From: Armigeres subalbatus
Lineage: Eukaryota > Arthropoda > Insecta > Diptera > Culicidae
Reading direction: 5' to 3'
Length of the DNA: 64,000 nt
Assembly: GCF_024139115.2 (NCBI RefSeq)
Contig: NW_026942439.1
Location: 46,441-110,440 of the forward strand
The notes below the pieces were generated by a model that had not been told where the DNA came from, did no database searches, and saw only the letters and a list, made by a program, of their open reading frames with translations. Below, in pieces: positions 1 through 12,781 of this stretch; the stretch's first letter is position 1; the number at the start of each line of letters is the position of its first letter. Both the position numbers and the translations under genes were made by a program.

Positions 1-164
1 GAGAAAAAGAAGAATAACTGTGTGTTTGATTGATTATTTGATAACATTTTTTCAAGGCAAACATTTCCAAAAACACATCCGAATTATTTAAAATATCATG
101 ATAATTTATGTGCAATAATCAACTATTATAACACAAAGCAATGCGTGACTTCTGAAATCTAAAG

Positions 165-985
165 CTTAAAGCTGCTGCTTGTTAAAGCTGCTTAAAGCTT
201 AAGCCAGTTGCTTAAAGCCAGCTGTAAAAGCCAAAGCTTAAAGTTGTGTCATAAGCTGTTAAAGCTATTAAAGCTTGCTTAAAGCTAGCTAAAAGCTAAG
301 CTAGTTATGTGTTAAGCTTAAAAGCTAAGCTAGCTAAGCTAAAGCTAAGCTAAAGCTAATTTAAAGCTAAGCTAAAGCTTAAGCTTAAAGCTAAAGCTAA
401 AGCTGTTAGCTAAGCTAAAGCTGTTAAAGTTGTTAAAGCTAAGCTAAAGTTGTTGTAAGCTGTTAAGCTAAGCCAGTTGTTGGAAGCTAAGCTAAAAGTT
501 AAGCTTAAATCTAAGTTAAAGCTGTTAAAGTTGTTAAAGTTGTTGTTAAGCTAAAGTCAAGCTAAAAGTTGTTTAAAACTAAGCTAAAGCTGTTGAAGTT
601 GTTAAAAGCTAAGCTAAGCTAAAGCTGTTAAAGCTAGTTTAAAGCTAAGCTAAAGCTAAGCTGTGCTGTTAAAGTTGTTGTGTGTTGGCTAAAGGTTAAA
701 GCTGTTAAAGCTGCTTAAAGCTACTAGTTAAGCTGTGTTGCTTAAAGCTGTTAAAGCTAGCCAAAGCTAAGAAGCTAAGCCAGCTGGCTAAAGCTAAGCT
801 TAAAGCTAAGCCAGCTAAGCTAAAGCTGTTGAAGCTGTTTAAAGCTAATAAAGCTGTTGTTAAGCCAAAGCTGCCAGTTTGTTTAAAGTTGCTTGAAGCT
901 ACTAAAGCCAAGCTATTAAGCTAAAGCTTAAGCTAAAGCTGTCAGTGCTAAGCTAAAGTTAAGCTAAAGCTGCTTTCAAAGCTTA
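165..985. repeat. AGCT-rich degenerate satellite / minisatellite
   Basis: About 820 bases consist almost wholly of short units of the form GCTAAA, GTTAAA and GCTTAA joined in changing order, so that AGCT recurs every 6-12 bases. No single long period is kept; it looks like a 6-7 bp array that has slipped and mutated. Open frames across it (for example on the minus strand at 705-911) give only Leu/Ala/Ser/Phe-rich low-complexity peptides and are not genes. Confidence 0.85.
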
Positions 986-1858
986 GCCAAATACTAATGG
1001 TCTGGCAATAGATGTAACAGTTAGAGTATCTGTTATTTTCAGATAGTTAGAAATCACAATTATGTTGCTGTTATCGTATATTTTTCATGATTTGATTTGA
1101 ATATTTATCATTTTTCCCTTCATTATTTTTCGGTGTATACAGATGCGAAAACAGTTTAATTGATATGAGGATGTTTTATCAATCGGTATGCAAATAGTTG
1201 TCATGTGATTAGTCTAGTGGTGGAAAGTAATATGGAACTAATATTTTCTTCGCAAGAAATTTTAGTATTTTCTTCTCTTCAGTCTATCGGAATACGGTAT
1301 GAAGAGAAGAAATTTTGTAAAGAGAAAGAATTTATGAATCTTCATTTATAAAGAAATTTTCAGTTTTTTCTAAACCTTCGGAATTCGCCGCAGGAGTTCG
1401 AAATCTAGGTAGTAAACAAATTGATATTTGAGTTTCACAAAAAAAACATTGTATAAACCCGAAATTTACTCTCTTTCTCAAAATATTTTAATCAAATTGA
1501 ATTCAGTGGCTGTATAAACCTATTTAACAAATTCAAAAAGAATAAGCGCCATTGCAGCGAATTATATTACTAAATGGTTTAAAAGATTGAGAAAAATGTA
1601 ACATGCTGTAAGTAGTTGCAGACATCAAAAAACAGCTGAATAGGATTCTGCTTGATTTGTTTAGTAAAAGCATTGAATGGAAGTTCTTGATCATTTGTAT
1701 AGCACACATATTCAGCTTGAAGCCGCATAGATTTTGTTGAAATAACATTTACATTGGCTGGCTAAAATGTTAGTTGGTTCTCCTCGATTTGAAACAAATC
1801 GGTTGAAAAGCACGACGGGTCAGTGTTTTTTGCTGACACGTTGTAATCAGGTTAGGCG
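986..1858. other. Gene-free AT-rich stretch
   Basis: AT-rich sequence directly after the satellite. I see no conserved protein motif, splice-bounded exon or clear inverted repeat. A minus-strand frame at 1533-1748 has no recognisable domain. Confidence 0.5.
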
Positions 1859-2880
1859 TCCGAAAAAATCGGGAAGAGAAAGAGCGTATTTTCAATGAAG
1901 AGCGAATTGACTTTCAGTGCGCTGTGGATTGTGATTACAAACGTCAACATAAAATGCGAGAAATGTTGGTCGAAATTCAAATTAGCAGAATCCAATCCAA
2001 TTTCACGCAATGGTCGCGGCTAACTGTCAATCTGCCGTTTCCGTCGCCGTTCCACAGACAGTGTAAGTGTCTCTTCAGGCTGAAGTCTCCCTAAGAAACA
2101 TTTCAAAAATGGCAATTTCATTGATGACGATAAGAAATTTAAAATCGCTTCACGAAATCTCTACATCTCTCGATATTGAAGCGTGCATCAAGATAAGGAG
2201 AGATCACGAATGATTTCATTAGTACGCCAAGCGTGGTGCCGAAAGAAACAAGAAGTAGCAAAGGCAATTTCGCTTAGGTTATGAACAATGCGTTAAAAAC
2301 AATCAATAATGCGTGACGGATCGCCCTCGGCTTAGCGCTGGCGCTTAATGGAAATAAAGAGGCGGAAAACGCAAATTTACTCAATTCAGAATCAAATATT
2401 GTGCGTGTTCAAGTTAAATAGAAAGCAAAATTCTGTTTCAAGGATTAGAATCAAATCAATTAGTGATGGGTCGCGTTTTCATTGGCACGATATCGTCCGG
2501 GAGACCAAATTCTGAAAGAAATAAAGCGCAATTTTGCCCGATTTTGAGCTTATCAATTAGTGCGTTTCGTTTAGCATGGTCATAGTGTTCAGAAGAAGGG
2601 TAAAGACCTGAGTGAAGAGTATAATTTCTGCTTTGATTAGGAACAACCGTGTCGTGTTTTCTGTATTTGGCACGTCAGCGTATCCGGGAGAATCCCATGT
2701 GAATTAAGGAAGAAGTAAGCAACTTGCTCGTTGGTTTGAAAAATCGAGAAGTGAAAGAGCGTATCTTCTGAACAAGAGCTGAATTGATTAGGTGCGCTGG
2801 TGGATTGCATTTAAAAAAAAAATGTTAGGAACAAGATCGAAACTCAAATTAGCATAATCCAATTCAATTTAATAAAAATC
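1859..2880. repeat. Diverged direct repeat pair (1859-2015 and 2734-2880)
   Basis: Two stretches about 875 bases apart are clearly related: both run through AAATCG, GAGAAG or GAAGAG, AAAGAGCGTAT, a G-C rich GTGCGCTG(G)TGGATTG block, then AAATTAGCA and AATCCAATTCAATTT-like sequence in the same order. Identity is partial. The sequence between (2016-2733) holds no recognised gene. This may be a duplicated piece of an unidentified mobile element. Confidence 0.55.
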
Positions 2881-3935
2881 CAGGTCCATCGGACACATAA
2901 ACTCGTCTTTAGTTGTATGCCCTTGTAGAATGATCTAGATTTAGGATAATTTATCAAAATTTTTGTAAAGACCTTCTGTAATGGATAGTTCTACTTATTA
3001 AAAAAACGTTTACTTGTTAAGCAAAGCAAAAGGATTTTAAGTCTGACAACAATGCCCTATTCGAACCACTAACCTTTAAAATATTTAAACAAGATTTCTT
3101 CTGTATTGCAAGAAAAAAAAAAACTGATACCAAGAAGTTATTCCAAGAATTTTTAAAAATTTATCAGAAAATCTACAAGTAACACTTCACGACAATCGTT
3201 CTCCTTTTTCCTTATTAAATGCACGTTGCGAGTAGTACGCGATAGCATCATTATGGCATAGATGCACACTACTTCCGTAAATTGGAAGCGTGACTAAGTT
3301 GCTACTAGTACCCAATCTGCCAAGTTTTATGGGAAAGAAGGAAGAGTTTATGGAAGAGAAGAGTAGAAGTTTATGAAGAAAAGAATTCATTTCTGGGTGA
3401 AAACGAAAAACAAACTGTATTGGATCCCTAGCATTTCAAACTAAGATGCGTTTGAATCGTATTTTGGTAGATCAGAAACACCCAGTGGTGTATTCATCTT
3501 GGTTATTGCGATATCAAGAAATGGATTAATCAGATTTTCGGAGCTCACTCGGTTTTCAACAGGAACCAATATCGTCATGAACAACGATCAAGTGAAGGTA
3601 ATCTATGAAAAAACATTCTTCAAAATTTGTTTATGAAAATGCCTCCTAGTACCTTCATCTATACTCTGTTTTGTTTTTTTTTCTTCAAGATATTGCTTGA
3701 AGAATTCCAAAAGTAGAAAATATACCTAGGTTTTTACAGTTTTGATTTATAATCGATTGGCACCTTCAACTTCAATGAAACAATCTCGAAACAAGGTCCA
3801 CAAGAAAGTCAAACAAAACAAGGAAAATTCAACTTGATCAATCAAAGTTCATTTTATTCCTGGGATTTAACCTGATATACACTTAAGTACCTGTTGTGAA
3901 AACTCATATGTGGAATATGTATATCATAAAGGATA
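2881..3935. other. Gene-free stretch
   Basis: AT-rich sequence with homopolymer runs. The minus-strand frame at 3187-3390 shows no known motif. I see no repeat or gene signal that I can support. Confidence 0.45.
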
Positions 3936-4045
3936 GTTAATTTGAAAAAATGTATTGGAGGTAACCACTTCCTTCGATGGGACTCGAACCCACAATCTTC
4001 GCACGCTGAATTGGTGAACCAAATAAGTGCACATTTCACTCATTT
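3936..4045 (-). mobile_element. tRNA-like dispersed repeat (SINE-type head)
   Basis: Read on the minus strand this holds GTGGGTTCGAGTCCCATCG, a good Pol III B box (GGTTCRANYCC), followed by GAAGGAAGTGGTTACCTCC and an AATACATTTTTTC tail. The same block recurs at 49800-49882 on the same strand with few changes. No complete tRNA cloverleaf could be folded by eye, so it is better read as a tRNA-derived interspersed repeat than a functional tRNA gene. Confidence 0.5.
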
Positions 4046-4324
4046 CAGCAACTTTATCTAACTGATTCGCAAATAAGCTGTATCTCAACGGAATCGTCCC
4101 ATTATTTCGTATTGTACCAATTGAATCGACTAAGGGATTCGGAGCAGGCCAGCGAAGTACTTTTTTAGCGGGCAAATTTTTTCTACTCATTTTTTTGTAA
4201 GTATTTTATCCTTAATCGATTTGGTTACAACAGTGCTGCTTCGCCGGAATACTCCTATTGAAAACTGGTCAAATCAGACTATGGGCTCAATAGGTAATGG
4301 CCAAAGACGCTTTTTATAATGCTC

Positions 4325-4365
4325 TATAGCAAAAATCACTGCTAGGTGGATTAATCTGCTTTTTT
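4325..4365 (+). mobile_element. 3' end fragment of the repeat family at 37964-38452
   Basis: The string CACTGCTAGGTGGATTAATC followed by TG and a T-rich run matches the 3' end of the longer element at 38409-38440. Only this short end is present here. Confidence 0.55.
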
Positions 4366-4544
4366 CAATTTTGTCACATTTTGTTTGTACCCTGAAAGTC
4401 TATACCATTAACTTTCAATTTGTTAAATCTTCCACATAATTGTGCTCACTCGCATGCACATCGAGTTTCAAGAGTACATACACTTACATGTCGAATTCAA
4501 CACCGGCAACAGGCAACGTTAACTCTTGACAATTTTAACGAAGG

Positions 4545-4690
4545 ATTAGGTGCTGATGCTCACGGAAGGTCTTTTCACCCGTGTGCACACGGAGGTGCGA
4601 AGGACGGTAAAGTGCCGGTGCGGTAACGCAGTGTCGCCACACCGATCCACACACCCTTCGCTATTTTAAGCAAAATGTCGTCGCGCTGAA
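4545..4690 (-). pseudogene. C2H2 zinc-finger protein relic
   Basis: On the minus strand one frame reads PSHLRVHTGEKTFRE (4560-4605), which is the second half of a C2H2 zinc finger plus the H-T-G-E-K-x-F linker that joins tandem fingers. Upstream in the same frame are VCGSVWRHC and a stop, so the first cysteine pair is damaged. Downstream the frame reads EHQHLILR and then loses similarity. No second intact finger or start codon is present. It is most likely a decayed fragment of a host zinc-finger gene; a chance match is less likely because the linker is so specific. Confidence 0.45.
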
Positions 4691-4994
4691 AACGCCATGA
4701 CATCAGCCCATATCTTCATAGGGATCGCGCTGGTTGGCGAGTTTAATGGCGTTACGTTGTTCCACGGTGGATATGCTGCATGACTGGCCGTCCGCCAGAT
4801 GGATCAAACAACATTCATGCCCCTTAATAAAGTGAAGTTTTCTTATGTAAAGAGTTCAACGGCACGCACAATACTTAACAAAACACCAGGTTATTCTGCG
4901 TCTCTAAATGACTTGAGAATAGTTTGAATTAATATACACATCTCACGTGAGACGACCGTGCTTGGCCAGTCGAGAAGTTTATTCTTTTGTTATC

Positions 4995-5130
4995 TTTTCA
5001 AAAGGACCTAAGTAATGATGCCATGAATTAATATGAATAGCGCAACACCAGCTTTACGTTGTTAGCGTTGATTGGGTGCTATTCAAATTAATTCATGAAA
5101 AAATGTTACTTAGGCCTTTTTTTGAAAGAA
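4995..5130. mobile_element. Small palindromic MITE (family A, copy 1)
   Basis: The left end TTTTCAAAAGGACCTAAGTAA is mirrored by the right end (GTTACTTAGGCC then a run of T and GAAAG), and both arms contain CATGAATTAAT next to ATTGAATA-like sequence. The arms are separated by about 30 bases. Related copies lie at 31400-31556 and 33494-34092. Non-coding. Confidence 0.6.
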
Positions 5131-7439
5131 GAGAATTTGTCACTTCATTCGTGGAAACCACTTCACCTCATACGTGGAGACGTGGTAAATGTTAAATAAA
5201 TTAAGAATAACGTGCATGATACAATCACTGATACAACACAACAGGATACGTGAGTTTAATTGTTAAGAAAAAAGAATAAACTAAATAAATCAAACATCAA
5301 TTAGGTACATTCAGCCAAACCTACCCATTCGGAATGTACAATTGTTAACCACTAAAGGGCAAGTATACTAATGTCCCTGCCATTGGCACGGGAGAAAAAG
5401 AGCCACAATTTTAGACACAGCGACCATTTCAGCATGCTTCACTTCACGACCGTCGAATACGCTAATTCGCGAGCATACGTCGCGTGAAGTATTTTGGTTT
5501 TGTCCCAGTTATATAATGGTCGCCGCTCACTGCTGTAGAGAATCATTTTTGAGCACACATTTAGATTAGATAAAAACAAATACCTTAGTCATTTAATTCA
5601 AGAAGAAAACAAAAAGCGTAAGGCTTTTATCATTTCTATCAGGGTTAGAAGGCGAAATATGTACACATAAGTCTTATAAAACTTGTATATCAAATATCTC
5701 AAAACATGTGCAAGTAAATTATTTATTGAAGCCAAATACAAGTTTTTGATTATTGTTTTAGTAAAAACAAAATATTCTCATTCAAGAAAAGTTTGAGAAA
5801 GTTAAAAATTTAAATAAAAAATCAAATTAAACAAATCAAATTTGGAAGCTTCTTACTAGATTTTGTACCATCATAAGATTTAACAAATATGGTTCTGCTT
5901 TTGTGCACATCAGCTTACATATATATATTTTCCTTCATGAATTCTTATCATCCATGCCAAAAAACCGCCGCATAGTTTGCGAAGAGAGAGTGCCAGACGA
6001 GCCTCTACAGTAGAAAAATGCAATGATTTAAGTAAGCATATAGGGCGAAGCATTATTTCTGACAGTTAACTATTGTGCTTCGACACACCTATTATTAATT
6101 CAAATCAATTATGCCAACGAATTTATTTAGGATTTTTACCCTTATACTTACTTTATATTATGTATACATATGTTCGATGTATTAAATGTGACATCAAAAC
6201 TAAGTCACAGTGTAGTGCTACACTGCATGGTGTAACTAAATGCTGAAAGCGTAAAGAACAAAGCGAAGTTGCTCTCTACCAGGCAATGAAACTGATCAGC
6301 GTTAAGCAGGTATTTTGATAACAGATATGTCGGCGGACGAACAATGCGTCCTGCTGTCGCAGCACTGCACTAATACTAATATGTGTTGTTCATGACATCG
6401 TGGTTGCTTCCACAATGAAGCAAACCCCATCTTGAACCGAGAAAAGTCGATGATAGCCGAATAAGCACGAATATCGTTTCTTTGTCCAATTAAACAATTT
6501 CCATAAATTATCCACTATTATCAAATTTAAATGAATTCTTTTAATAATACATACAATTAGCTTCAATCACGCTCTTTAACATAAAAAATATTTTTGATTA
6601 TAAATAGATCAGAATTAAAATTAAAAAAAGGTGAGAAAGTGATGTGACAAAAACTCTGAACAAATGAATGCCTCCGCTCAGTCTGTCAACATCACAAATT
6701 TTGTCTTGTTACCACGTGAGGTCGTATGGTATTTTTCAGCATCGTTTTAGAGCATTACAGAATTGATTTGTTGGTTTTGTCAGGCTTGGCCTGAAATGCC
6801 ACAAAATAAAGCTTATGTAATGAAATCGCCGTAATTCCTTGTTGTACAATTACGCAGGAAAAAGTTTGATGATAAAGCATCAATTCAAATTTATTAACGC
6901 TAAAATATATACAATTTCTACAAAATTATTTTTTTCTATGAAACATTAGAAAACTTAAAACCTTGGAATTGTCTTTAAATTCTCAGCTGTATAGTTATTA
7001 TACACTTAATGCACATATTGTTTGTCAAAATACGTAGATATATACGAATAGCGTAGTCAATTGAAGACGATTGTAACCTGCCCGTATGTATAATGCTTAT
7101 TGATTGGTTGAAATGTATAACAAAAGACATTAATTGAAATTCTGAAGAATACATCAATATCGTTATTTAAATATTTTCCAAAGAAGTTGAGGAAAACTTC
7201 TTGAATTACATATCGAGTATTATAGGCAACGTAATGACAAACATGACTGAAATGCAGCCATTCCACTCGAATTTAAAAACTTAAGGAAATGATGATCAGG
7301 CAAAAAAAGATAGATTCAGCCCCATCCAGAGATACCAACGAGTCGCAGCTGAAGTATTTGATTCTTCCGAACCTGCCCCACATCTGGACACCAAGACAGA
7401 CATAGCTCTTTCTTTGACGCTGCAGATATCGCCACGTAA
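5131..7439. other. Gene-free AT-rich stretch
   Basis: About 2.3 kb of AT-rich sequence with only short frames that lack known motifs (such as 6975-7157 and 7057-7266, minus strand). I see no tRNA, splice-bounded exon or transposon terminus here. Confidence 0.45.
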
Positions 7440-7608
7440 TGCAACAGTACCAAGCAGACGTATGGCAGGCGAACGAGTGCTACGTAGCAAACACGACATC
7501 GCGAGTCAAACGGAAACGAAACAGTTGGCCATAGCCGAGCGCCGGGCGTTAAGAGAAATCGATTTCTTGCTGTACTGTACCAAGCGCGGGAATCAAAATG
7601 GTGTTGGG
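7440..7608 (+). repeat. Dispersed repeat related to 23430-23578
   Basis: The block GAGAAATCGATT, then CTTGCTGTACTGTACCAAGC and AAAATGG matches 23524-23574 closely, and weaker similarity (ACGACATCG) continues about 80 bases upstream. The reading frames of the two copies do not agree, which argues for a non-coding mobile sequence over a shared protein. Confidence 0.5.
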
Positions 7609-10089
7609 TGAGTGATGATCACATCAAATAGACTGAACTCTTACAGCGTGGTGCTTGATGTCGGCTTATCACTTTATAAAAATGATCTGATGGTTGAAGA
7701 ATTTTCTAAATTTCAAATTATTTAGAAAATAACTATTTAAAATTGTATTATAATACTAATTTCAAATACAGATTATCTGGTAATGTCCACAAACAAGCAA
7801 TAAGGTCAATTCTTGCCACGCTATCTATTTCACCCTTCCACCTTACTTCACTGCAGCATTTGAAAATGTATAGATCATAATGGTCGTTGAATTCTGTCGT
7901 TCTTTGGTTGCTATGCTTTTAACGAAATTCAACAAAAATCTTATACGTACGTTTGAATTGAGTGAAACTAGAAGTGCTGCAAATGGAACCCCACTTGAAA
8001 AGTGGCTCGTATCGTAACGTACCATCATGTAGAACGATACGAACGGTTTCTACAAGGAAGCGTCCAAGAACTACGTAACGAAAAATTGGCTATTTTGCAC
8101 CTCTACACCCCTCGTTATCCCTTTTTGTATTATATGAAACATCTGAATTTTTTTTAAATGTTGTATACTTTGTGGATCGCAGTTCACTCACCCCTTTATG
8201 GGGGTCTCTTTCCACATCAAACTTATAGAGTGAGCGAAATATAATTTTATTTAGAAGTTTATGCATTATTCAACTGGTCAACGTAACTTCAAATGACCAA
8301 AACCACTCTTCGAACAGGCATGCATAAAACCAAGCTGCTATGTGATGCAATCAAATAGAAACGTACATGAATTAAAAAAACCTTCTAACATATCACAAAA
8401 GAACCTTGAAAAACTGATAGTGATGGCGAGAGAATAAACTTTTAGTTTGTGCTCACTTTAACACCCCAGAAATGATCCGCTTAGTTGAAATTTGCTGGAA
8501 ATGTTGCTTAAAGAAAATGAAACCAGGAAGGCCAAAATCCATGCATGAAAATAAAACTCCATGCTTTCTATGAGCAGAGCCATTTCAATGTGATTAATAC
8601 TCAGCGTGCCCGCAAAATGCTATTACATAACATGTTTCGTTCTATCACTGGTATGTTGCAATCGTCATTTAATAGAGCTATCACGGGCGCAAGTTGTCCT
8701 GGACATGGTTTTATTTTTGGTCGCTGAATGTTTTCGCAAAGTTCTCTGACGTGCGCCTGGCCTCTGGTAGTTTCTGAAGCAACAAAGCCCTTTCTTTGCT
8801 GAAGGACGGGAATGAATCCGTTGATAAAAGCACCAAGTACCAAGAAGAGAAAGAAAATTGCTTATTTCAGGTCGAAAACAACGAAGTGAAAACGAAAGGT
8901 TTCTTCAACATCAAAATCCAGCTTGTATGAGAATATTCTGGACCAATGGATCACGTACCCAGTACGTAGAGGAAACTAAACTTCACTAATATTAATGATT
9001 CATCAACCGTATAACAATTGGGTGTACCAAACATGAACCGGCATCGAGACAATACCAATGTATAAAATTTGTTTATAGGCCACGATACCGGAAATTGTTT
9101 ATGAACCTATGTTCGGCTTAGAAATAAATAATGCAGGTGTTTGGCAGCGAAACCAAAGCGGAGAGTCAAACTCTTTGGGGCAAACCAACGAGGCCGTTAT
9201 TAGCACCCACCAGCGCGGTTCAAGTAAATCAAAGAAAACCGCCACCAAAAATAAGCTCTAACACCATCCAAAGTCACAAATCAAGAAATGATTGCCACCG
9301 CTTCCTCCTCCTGAATTCCGCTATAAAGTATGCAGAAACTTCCTAAGATTCCAACCTCTTCAGTCAGTCAGCCAGCCTGACCTTCTAAAACTCAGTAACA
9401 TATAAATTGCTAAAAGGTCCTCATTGGTACTTACGTACCAATAATCTCATCTCTGCTCTTTACCAGCAATCTCACTTCCTGGAGTTGGCTGGGATAATAG
9501 CAATCTTGAAGAACGAATAATCCAACCTGATGGGAACCAAGTACCATGACAGGGAAGGGGGAGCACCTCTCCGAGTGGGGCACCATTACGTCTGGTTCTG
9601 TTAGGGATTCATAATATACAATGAGGACTGGTGCCATATCCTCCGAATAAGGAGAATTATCCTGGAAATTTAGGGCCCCATGTTTTAAAAACCTACTAAA
9701 CGAATAATCAACAAGAGAAAATAACTGAACTATTATGTAGGACCACTTGCGATGAAAAGAATTGATAGTGAAACCTTATTCTGAAGATAAAGATACGGAA
9801 GGTGCGTGATCGATAAGCTGCCGATCATCGAGAGAATGCAGGTTGATGATCAGGCCAGTTCTTCAACTTCACCGCTAACCAACGTCCATAGCCCACCTCC
9901 AAGTACTACTACTGATATAGGACGCACACGCTTGCAGCTGAACGTGTACGACAGTGCAAGCTCAGGTCGACTTAAAATCACGTCTAGGAGAGCCCCGAAC
10001 GTCAGGTTGTGCAAGAGGAGGAGTAGACCAGACCTGTGAAACTTCTGACGCTCACCAGCGACCAACGAAACGCCTACTACTAAGTCGAT
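7609..10089. other. Gene-free stretch
   Basis: No recognised gene. Frames at 8545-8727, 8601-8843 (minus) and 9131-9346 show no domain. The last part (9430-9660 and 9800-10089) is richer in GC than its surroundings and may be the 5' part of the retrotransposon that follows, but I cannot align it to any known protein. Confidence 0.4.
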
Positions 10090-12190
10090 TTCGCCGCCTC
10101 CCAAGAATATGGCCATTCGAGCATTCCAGCACAGCCCTCTCCGTATCGCACCGGAAATCACACTGCAGAATCACAAATCGACCACGTTCTGATTGATGGA
10201 TGCACTTCCCGATTACGAGTCGACGATTCCGCAAATTGCGCTACACAACGACGACACTATTGGTGATGGTTAAACTGCGCCCAACACATCCGTCATCCAT
10301 GTTCAGTACCGACGACCACCGCGGTACGCTAGTTGAAGCAACCTGATGTCGCCACTGCACGCGCAGCATCTCGAGGTGCGTTGCCGGAAGAGGTGACCTC
10401 GATGGGCCTCTTGAGGACCGATAACATCGAAAGCCCATTAAACGACGCAGCGAGAAAACGGGTAGGTGCAGACGAAGTCGACGGAACGATTGGTTGAGAT
10501 AGGCAGACAGATTTGAGGAGAAGGACAAGCGCGGGCGGTCGCGCTGCAGCAAGGAGTACCCGGCAGAACGAAGCGATGGACGGCAGCGGCGCCTTTTTCA
10601 GGAGAAGAAACGCCGCCTCTGAAGAAGCGGAGTGCGAGAGATGGAACAGCTGTGCTCTCTGAAACGCAAGCTCTATCAGAAGCTCATCGCATCCGCAAAG
10701 GCTTCGTGCCGCGAGCGAAATGTGCAGGATAAGGATTGGAGCATCTTGACGGACGAACGTGGTGATCGAAAGTGGAAGCAGCACTACGAGGAACATTTGA
10801 ATGGCTGAGAGTACAGGCAAGTCAAGGCAGGGAGGAGATGATCACGTGTTCAGCGGACGATAGCCAACCAGGACCTTGAGGAAGTTAGGATGCATCCAAC
10901 AGCTAAAGACCAATAAAGCAGCTGGTAAGGATGGTATCGGAGCTGAGCTCTCAAGATGGGCCAGAAAAGCTGGCCACTGCCTGCACAAACTGATAGTCAG
11001 AATCTGGGAAACTGAAATACTACGAGGAGTGGAAGGAAGGTTATGTCCTATGCCCCATCTACAAGAAAGGCACGCGAGTGTGAGAACTTTCGAGCGATCA
11101 TATCCCTAATGCCTCCACAAAGTGATATCCAGATCATCTCCGCGTCGTCACCAAGTGAATGAGTTCGTGGAAGTTTGCCGGTTTCTGTTGACGGCCGCTC
11201 GACAACGGGCAGATCTTCATATGGCAAATCCTTCAAAATGCTGAATCCAGGTCCCAACGCATCTGTTCGTTGATTTCAGGCATACGACAGATAGACCGTA
11301 GAGCTATGGGAAATTATGACGAAACAGCTTCCCTGGGAAGCTTTAGACTGATCAAAGCAACGGTTGATTTGCAAACTTTGAAGATTTCGGGCGAACACCA
11401 GTTCGTTCGAATCGCGTCGGGACTAAGACTGATTTTCGTGCCGTGTTGCGCTAGAAGTTCATGCGGAGAGCCGCGTGTAACACCGGGTAAGATTTTCAAC
11501 AGATCCAGTCAATTTATTTGTTTCGCGGATGACATGAACATTGTTGGTACGAACATTTCAAAGGTGGCAGAACTGTACACTGCTGAAACGTGAAGCAAAA
11601 AAGTTGGACGTGGTGAATGCGTCAAAGACAAATACATGCTTTGGGCGAACCGAGCGCGACAGGCCGCCTGGGAAGCAGTGTTACGATACGGGATACCTTC
11701 GAGGTGTCGAGGAATTCGTCTACTTGATCTTCTAAGCTATGATAACAGTTAGTCATGAAAACGAAGGCGCATCGTAAGTGGCCTACTACGGGCCCAGAAG
11801 AAACTGCGGTCAAAAAGATTCCCACCGCACCAAATGTGTCATGTCAAACGCTATAAAGCGGTTGTCCTCTACGGACATGAAACATGGACAATGCTGAAGA
11901 GGACTGCAACACTCAGTATGGTGCAGACATCTTGGCGGCAAGAATGAATCACGAGTCGTCACTCTACAGCGAACCCAGTATCCAGAAGGTAGCTAAAGCG
12001 AAGGGTGATGGGCAGACATGTTGCAGAATTCCGACAGCAACCTAAAGATGGTGTTCGCGACAAAATGAGTGAGCGCAGCGAGGAGTGGGCAGACCAGGCA
12101 AAACGACTTAGGACGTAGCGCATTTGAGAGATCGTGATTGTGGCGTCAAATTGTTGATCTATTGTTATATGTTTAGGATGTAAAATCCTA
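10090..12190 (+). mobile_element. RTE/JAM1-like non-LTR retrotransposon, copy 1 (decayed)
   Basis: A broken element with endonuclease and reverse transcriptase (RT) order kept across frameshifts. The C-terminal endonuclease reads ESQIDHVLIDG (about 10163-10200) and MFSTDDHRG (10300-10325). The linker reads KRKLYQKLIASAKASCRE and ILTDERG (10655-10770), then WKQHYEEHLNG at 10771-10806. RT begins with NKAAGKDGI and LHKLIVRIWETEIL (10910-11025), followed by CPIYKK-like sequence. The catalytic box is intact as FICFADDMNIVG (about 11517-11553). The C-terminal domain shows YGHETWTML (about 11871-11897). Frameshifts and stops occur throughout, so it cannot make protein. The 5' end is missing or unrecognised. 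It is closely related to copy 2 at 46480-48450; the RTE clade assignment rests on motif resemblance. Confidence 0.8.
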
Positions 12191-12239
12191 ACGAATGAAT
12201 GAAAATCCTGTATTGACCAGAAGCTACACTGGTCCTTTT

Positions 12240-12781
12240 TACTGCTGAAAATAGCTTCTAGAGGTGGGTCTGGTCACCTGGAATGCTTCTGCTCCTCAAG
12301 AGCAACATAATGGAGTTCAGCGGTTTTCGAGGAGAGAGGATCAATTGTGGCGTTCATCACCGGAAACCCGAGGTGAGTGCAATACAATTCCAGGATTTCT
12401 GGGTTGGTGAAGATGGTGAGTTAGACTCGGATAAACTCCAGAGTGAAGGAGCTTGCTCATCGCATACGAAGCTTTTAAAGTCATCAAGCCACGTCATTCA
12501 AGAGGCATTTCCGCTTGGGGTAGAAATAATATGTACAATGGCTCGTAAAAATCACCCTAAAGCACCCACCACAAAGATTTGATTCCTCTACGAAAATGAC
12601 ACTCGCAGGAAGATACTAACGTGTACTGGAATACCTGCGCTTAAGGACATTCAATTCAGAATGTGAATCAGGCCAGAATGGTTGGGCCTAGAAATAGTCT
12701 TTTAAAACGAAAAGGATCTCAATGGTTAAATCTTACCCCATTTTACTTTTGATTCTTTAGTCAGCAGTACTACTGGATCGC
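12240..12781 (+). mobile_element. Possible Jockey-type endonuclease fragment
   Basis: Allowing frameshifts, the plus strand reads VTWNASALKSNIMEFSGF and then INCGV (12270-12355), which resembles the N-terminal endonuclease of Jockey-clade retrotransposons (LLWNANGL...EF..FL....I). Similarity fades after about 12450. It lies just before the fold-back element, and Jockey RT sequence resumes just after that element at 17455, so the two may be halves of one split element. The link is inferred from position and orientation only. Confidence 0.4.

Noticed and set aside
165..985. Satellite considered as telomeric repeat
   Set aside because: The units are not TTAGG-like and lack a constant period; Diptera lack simple telomerase repeats.
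10329..10820. 163-residue minus-strand frame
   Set aside because: It is antisense to the linker of RTE copy 1, which is recognisable on the plus strand.
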